From Deltaproteobacteria bacterium (GTDB taxonomy: Bacteria > Desulfobacterota > BSN033 > WVXP01): a stretch of 64,000 nt of DNA. Positions 60,190 through 64,000 of this stretch are shown in pieces. A program made the translations under genes and the position numbers. The stretch is from contig JAFDHF010000041.1 of assembly GCA_019308905.1 (NCBI GenBank), forward strand, positions 1 to 64,000. Reading direction: 5' to 3'. The notes under the pieces are model-generated. The model was not told the DNA's origin. It did not search any database and saw only the letters and a list, made by a program, of their open reading frames with translations. How positions within the stretch are numbered: the stretch's first letter is position 1; the number at the start of each line of letters is the position of its first letter.

Positions 60190-61287
60190 ATGGGCGGAAA
60201 GGGCGACACCAGAGGGGAGAGGGCTATCATCATCGACGGCGACAAGAGCTCCACGTCCTTTCTCTCCGCCCTCATGGACCGGCTCGACCTGAAACGCGGG
60301 ACCGCGTGCGACCTGGAACAAGCCCTGCCCGATATAGAGAACGGGAGCGTCTCCCTTGTCGTCGCCGATGTTTCACTGGTCGAACCGGAACAGGTGAAAG
60401 AAATCCAGGATCTTCACCCGGACATCTGTTTCATCTTCACCGGCCGTTCCCTCGAGAGGTTCCGGGATTGGCCGAACCCCGGCCTGTCCGACTTCCTTGC
60501 CAAGCCCTTCATTTCCGAAGAAGTCGAGTTCCGGTTGAAGCGCATATTTCTTGAACGCAAGGCCCGCCTCAAGAACCAGAAGGCGAGAAGAGCGCTGGAG
60601 ACCGCCCGGGTGGAACTCGAGAAGAAAAAAAGGCAACTCGAAATGTCCGAGGAAGACCTCGAGAAGATCAAACATCTATACAAGGAGATCGGAAATGAGC
60701 TGAACACGACCTCCGAGAAACTGAGGAAGGCAAAGGACCAGCTCGAGGTACTCGCCGTGACCGACGGCCTCACAGAGGTATACAACCATCGCTACTTCAT
60801 GGACCAGATCCACGAGAAGTTCGAAGAGGCCCGGAAACGGTCCTCTCCCCTTTCGCTCCTCATGATCGACATAGACCACTTCAAGGCCTTCAACGATACC
60901 CACGGACACCTCACCGGAGACCTGGTACTCAAGAACATCGCCCAGGTTCTGAAATCAAACTGCCGGAAGACCGACATCGTAGCCCGATACGGGGGAGAAG
61001 AATTCGCGGTCATCATGCCGAACACGGACTTCCGTCGCGCTCAAACGGCGGCCCAGAGAATCCGAAACGCCGTGGAAAGCCGTCCCCTGCCGAACGGGAG
61101 GAAGATCGAGAGGGTTACGGTCAGCATCGGCATAGGCATTACCGAAAAGAATGTGGAATCGGCGGACACCTTGATCTCCATGGCCGACAAGGCCCTCTAC
61201 CGCGCCAAATCCGAGGGAAGAAACCGCGTCGTTCTCCGTGAAGAGAACCAGCCCGCCGCTGAAACCCGGTGGTATTCCCGTTTTTGA
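60190..61287 (+). CDS. Receiver-GGDEF diguanylate cyclase
   Basis: 365 residues from the ATG at 60190; a TTG 21 bp earlier is possible. The N-terminal receiver has AIIIDGDKSSTSF, the phospho-acceptor position in LVVADVSLVE and the K in FLAKPFISE. A coiled coil (about 130-195) leads to a complete GGDEF domain: LTEVYNHRYFMDQI, MIDIDHFKAFNDTHGH and the active loop RYGGEEFAVIMP. It makes c-di-GMP. No RxxD inhibitory site was seen before the loop. It may feed the PilZ protein at 29170-29502. Confidence 0.92.
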   Translation: MGGKGDTRGERAIIIDGDKSSTSFLSALMDRLDLKRGTACDLEQALPDIENGSVSLVVADVSLVEPEQVKEIQDLHPDICFIFTGRSLERFRDWPNPGLSDFLAKPFISEEVEFRLKRIFLERKARLKNQKARRALETARVELEKKKRQLEMSEEDLEKIKHLYKEIGNELNTTSEKLRKAKDQLEVLAVTDGLTEVYNHRYFMDQIHEKFEEARKRSSPLSLLMIDIDHFKAFNDTHGHLTGDLVLKNIAQVLKSNCRKTDIVARYGGEEFAVIMPNTDFRRAQTAAQRIRNAVESRPLPNGRKIERVTVSIGIGITEKNVESADTLISMADKALYRAKSEGRNRVVLREENQPAAETRWYSRF

Positions 61288-61290
61288 AAA

Positions 61291-61361
61291 GGCCGTTCCC
61301 GTTGCCGTATCAGAAAGCCCGTCCAAGGAGTGAAACCGCCGTCTTTCGGCAACGACCGGCC
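61291..61361. terminator. Inverted repeat between convergent genes
   Basis: GGCCG ... CGTTGCCG (61291-61307) pairs with CGGCAACG ... CCGGCC (61347-61361) around a large loop. A likely bidirectional transcription stop between the diguanylate cyclase and the NUDIX gene, though without a T-run. Confidence 0.45.
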
Positions 61362-61372
61362 AACAACCCCCT

Positions 61373-61927
61373 CTATGGGTGTGAGATCTTCTCCACATAC
61401 TCCAGAAGGGCATCGCGCGTGCTGGGGAAGGCCAGTTCCTCCCACGGGATATCACCAGGGGGGAATGTGCCGACCTCAATGGTCTCGTCACCGGGGCCGA
61501 GTTCACCTCCCACGATCTTCACCGTGTAAACAATGACGATGACGGGCTTTTCCGGGTAAGAGTATACGTTGAGGAGACTCTGGATTCTCACATCCAGGTT
61601 GACCTCCTCCCTCGTCTCCCGGATCCCGGCCTCCTTCACGGTCTCTCCACGATTCACGTATCCTCCCGGGAAGACCCACTTCCCGTACGCGGGCTCGATT
61701 CCCCTTTTCAGAAGAACGATTCCGCCGTCCAGGGTGCCGAGGGTACCGACGGCCACCTTTGGATCGAGATAGAACACAAACCCGCAGTTCCCACAGACGA
61801 GCCGCTCCGGCTCAGACGGCTTGATCACCTCCGCGTGGAGGGAATGGCCGCAAACCGGACAAAACCGATACTCTACGTCCCCGTGCTGGTGATACCCGTG
61901 GGGTTTGGCAGGCGTTCTTCGTGTCAT
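61373..61927 (-). CDS. NUDIX hydrolase with N-terminal zinc ribbon
   Basis: 184 residues. The zinc ribbon shows FCPVCGHSL and LVCGNCGFVFY. The Nudix box reads GGYVNRGETVKEAGIRETREE followed by V-N-L-D (the usual last Gly is Asn, the catalytic Glu set is intact). The layout resembles zinc-ribbon NUDIX enzymes that hydrolyse NADH or ADP-ribose. It lacks the NADH-specific SQPWPFPxS segment as far as I can see, so substrate is open. It stands alone. Confidence 0.88.
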   Translation of the reverse strand: MTRRTPAKPHGYHQHGDVEYRFCPVCGHSLHAEVIKPSEPERLVCGNCGFVFYLDPKVAVGTLGTLDGGIVLLKRGIEPAYGKWVFPGGYVNRGETVKEAGIRETREEVNLDVRIQSLLNVYSYPEKPVIVIVYTVKIVGGELGPGDETIEVGTFPPGDIPWEELAFPSTRDALLEYVEKISHP

Positions 61928-62082
61928 CGGATCACCTCAGAATAGGTTCAAAGCAGCCTCGATTTTCGGACCCCCAGGGCCCAAGTCCATACGACGACAG
62001 ATCCCCGCCATAACCGCCGGCGAACCCCTAAAGGCCATCCCTGCCCGGCTTCGGTCCCTGTCGTCCCTGGGTCGGGCCGTCC

Positions 62083-63831
62083 TCAAAGGGGAAGGTCCGC
62101 AAAACGCCAGATCAACACTATCAGCCCCTGGAGGATAAAGCCGCCGTCCATGAGGAGTTCCAGCCGCTCGCTGCGGACAAACTCGTGCCTGAAAACCAAC
62201 TGGAGGCAGTAGCCCATGTAGAAAATCCCTGCCACGAGTCCATAGGAGAGAAAGGGCAGTACCCCGAGAGGCGGAAGAACCAGGAAGGCCAGACCCGTCA
62301 GGGCGGCGGTCAGCGCCAAGAGCCGCTGCGTGTGCTTCTCCCCCAGAACGATGGGGATCGTCTCCTTTCCCACGATCAGGTCCCCCTGGATGTCTCGGAG
62401 ATCAAAGGCCGCAGATCGAATCAGGACCATGGCGGCAAGGACCAGGAAGGTGGCAAGGAGGTTCAAACTCAGGCCGAAAGAGGTGCTCAGCGGTGCGACC
62501 AGCGAAGTGACCCCTGCCCACGCCAGGGCGATAAATAGGGTCTTCGATCCCGGAATATCCTTGAGCCTCCTGTACCGGATCCGCTCCAGCCTCCCGGAGG
62601 GAATGAAGCTCAGACTGTAAGTCACCCCTCCCACCGAGGCGGCCAGCAGGAAAAGGAAGACCGGAAGTCCGAGAAAGAGGGAGATCGTCAGGGCGAAGAG
62701 TATGGAGGCAATTCCCACACCCTTGAGGACCGAACCGTGCTTCTCGTAGAACTCGGCACGGGCGGGATCATTCAATCTTCCGGCTTCCCTATCGGTGAAC
62801 CGGTTCAGAAGGTGCATGGAGTAGACATAGGCCATGGCGATCAGGAAGTAAGCCCAGTGAAAGGGGAGAGACTGGAGCCCCGCCGCGACGTAAGAGAGAC
62901 ACCCCGCGGCGACCGCGCCGTAGAGGTCGCTCTCCACCAGTAGGTTGAAAATCCGGCGGATCCTGCAGAGAAGGGTCGCGGTTCCGCTGGAAGGAACGAT
63001 GTTTTCCACCTTTCTCACGACGCGCTGGATGACCCAGTTGGGCGTCGACGCTCCGGCAGTGACCCCCACCACTTCGAGATTCTCAAACCACGACCGATCG
63101 ATCTCCTCGTCGGTCTCCACCTGGAAAACCGGCTTCCCCGATTCCCGTACCAGCTCGGTCAGCCGAGCCGTATTGGCGCTGTTCTTTCCTCCCACCACCA
63201 CTACGGCGTCCACAGAGGCAGTCATCTTGACTGCTTCGTCCTGGCGTTTCTGGGTCGAATCACATACAGTCTGATGGATCTCGGCCCCGGGGAACCTCCG
63301 GCGGATCAACTCGGCAATCCCCTCGTATTTTGCCCTGTTCTGGGTTGTCTGTGCCACTACACAGAGCTTTTTCCCAGGGGGGATCCTCGCAACATCCTCC
63401 CGGCCGCTCACGATCATCCCCTCTTGCCCCGCATAACCCATAAGACCCGCCACTTCGGGATGGTCTGCGTCACCCGCGATCACCGTGAATCCTCCGTTGC
63501 GAGCGTGCCTCCTGATGATGGACTGGACGTTCAGGACCCTTGGACAGGTGGCATCGATGATGGTGGCCCCCCTTTCCCTCAGGGCGTCCCGCTCCTGGGG
63601 TGGAACGCCATGGGCGCGGATGATCACCGGGCAATTCTCTCCTACCTCGTCGGGAGAATGACAGATTTCCACCCCCCTCTCCCTGAGCAGATCCAGAACC
63701 TGAGGGTTGTGGATCAGGGGGCCGAAGGTGAACAGCCCTCTTCCGTGCCTGGCGATCGTCTTCAGGGTGATGTCCATGGCCCGCCTGACACCCATGCAGA
63801 AACCCGCGGTTTTGGCCAGCTTGACCCTCAT
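62083..63831 (-). CDS. ispH: IspH (HMB-PP reductase) fused to a UbiA-type prenyltransferase
   Basis: 582 residues. Residues 1-283 are IspH with the three cluster cysteines Cys12 (GFCMGV), Cys96 (DATCPRV) and Cys190 (TVCDST) and ligand histidines in LIHNPQV, RAHGV and DHPEVAG. Residues 290-582 carry about eight membrane helices with both UbiA acidic motifs: NRFTDREAGRLND and DLRDIQGDL. IspH makes IPP/DMAPP in the last MEP step; UbiA enzymes join prenyl chains to aromatic or other acceptors. One polypeptide thus links isoprenoid supply to a membrane prenyl transfer. No frameshift separates the parts. Confidence 0.92.
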   Translation of the reverse strand: MRVKLAKTAGFCMGVRRAMDITLKTIARHGRGLFTFGPLIHNPQVLDLLRERGVEICHSPDEVGENCPVIIRAHGVPPQERDALRERGATIIDATCPRVLNVQSIIRRHARNGGFTVIAGDADHPEVAGLMGYAGQEGMIVSGREDVARIPPGKKLCVVAQTTQNRAKYEGIAELIRRRFPGAEIHQTVCDSTQKRQDEAVKMTASVDAVVVVGGKNSANTARLTELVRESGKPVFQVETDEEIDRSWFENLEVVGVTAGASTPNWVIQRVVRKVENIVPSSGTATLLCRIRRIFNLLVESDLYGAVAAGCLSYVAAGLQSLPFHWAYFLIAMAYVYSMHLLNRFTDREAGRLNDPARAEFYEKHGSVLKGVGIASILFALTISLFLGLPVFLFLLAASVGGVTYSLSFIPSGRLERIRYRRLKDIPGSKTLFIALAWAGVTSLVAPLSTSFGLSLNLLATFLVLAAMVLIRSAAFDLRDIQGDLIVGKETIPIVLGEKHTQRLLALTAALTGLAFLVLPPLGVLPFLSYGLVAGIFYMGYCLQLVFRHEFVRSERLELLMDGGFILQGLIVLIWRFADLPL

Positions 63832-64000
63832 GATTCCCTCTTCCCCAGATATCTATACAACAAGATCCGACGGTCCTGCAATCCGCCCTTCCGACACATC
63901 CTCCTGTCCGGCAGTACACCCGACGCGACCCCACCTCCAGAAGAGACTGCCTTCCCCGCGCCTCATGGTTTTTTGGGGCGCTTTACACCTGTTTTTTGCC
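63832..64000. other. Right-edge sequence
   Basis: 169 bp upstream of ispH with no gene or clear promoter recognised; the T-rich end (GTTTTTTGGG) may belong to a feature beyond the window. Confidence 0.3.

Noticed and set aside
1-64000. tRNA and rRNA genes, integrase or attachment sites, origin of replication
   Set aside because: Looked for on both strands by eye; no cloverleaf pattern, rRNA core segment, integrase or DnaA-box cluster was recognised.

Overview
The window reads like a chromosome segment of a Gram-negative, probably anaerobic bacterium, most likely a member of the former Deltaproteobacteria (Desulfobacterota). The reasons are a high-GC genome, an outer-membrane polysaccharide export machine, several sigma-54 activators, anaerobic glycerol-3-phosphate dehydrogenase (GlpABC), a MEP-pathway IspH, and c-di-GMP proteins. 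No rRNA, tRNA or CRISPR array was seen. The taxonomic call is an inference.

Region 1 (about 1-22340, all minus strand) is a large exopolysaccharide (EPS) locus. In transcription order it holds a GGDEF-like protein, an ExeA-type ATPase with LysM and SPOR domains, a NusG/RfaH-like antiterminator, a Wza-like export protein, an outer-membrane beta-barrel, a small DUF5678-like/retropepsin pair, a chain-length determinant split into two frames, a BY-kinase, and a polyprenyl-phosphate sugar transferase with a degenerate GGDEF domain. Next come a sugar dehydrogenase and acetyltransferase, then a compact carrier-protein module: Tat-exported nitroreductase, ACP, amino-acid-type adenylation enzyme, formyltransferase, second ACP and KAS III. 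The operon ends with a FemAB-like transferase, an acyltransferase, a polysaccharide deacetylase, a GT4 and a partial dehydrogenase. The gene set resembles exosortase/PEP-CTERM-associated EPS loci, but no exosortase is in the window. Gaps in this locus, and the N-termini of two of its proteins, carry imperfect 9-bp repeats that encode three-residue peptide repeats.

Region 2 (22438-29502, minus strand) is regulatory: two paralogous sigma-54 activators (one with a damaged GAFTGA loop), an NtrC-type response regulator, a receiver-histidine kinase fusion and a PilZ protein. Two good sigma-54 promoter sequences lie upstream of the paralogous activators.

Region 3 (29503-33604) is accessory: two inverted copies of a roughly 160-bp MITE-like element flank an AbrB/RelE-type toxin-antitoxin pair, followed by a PHP phosphoesterase, an overlapping VapBC pair and a glycerophosphodiesterase.

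Region 4 (33654-47582) centres on glycerol-3-phosphate: a Ugp-type ABC importer, the antiterminator GlpP, and glpABC preceded by a strong promoter and a leader terminator. A GHMP kinase, a DHH phosphoesterase, a SpoIIM-like membrane protein and an enlarged CDP-alcohol phosphatidyltransferase flank it.

Region 5 (47708-64000) holds an MltD-like transglycosylase, a radical SAM protein, a plus-strand peptide/opine-type ABC transport operon with an amidohydrolase, gamma-glutamylcyclotransferase and saccharopine-dehydrogenase-like gene, a receiver-GGDEF diguanylate cyclase, a NUDIX hydrolase and an IspH-UbiA fusion. The solute-binding protein of the transport operon appears to be circularly permuted.

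The most unusual items are the circularly permuted binding protein, the EPS-embedded adenylation/ACP/formyltransferase module, the 9-bp coding-compatible repeats that have entered genes, a GxxExxY relic bounded by inverted repeats that has replaced the end of an acetyltransferase, and the MITE-bounded toxin-antitoxin cassette.
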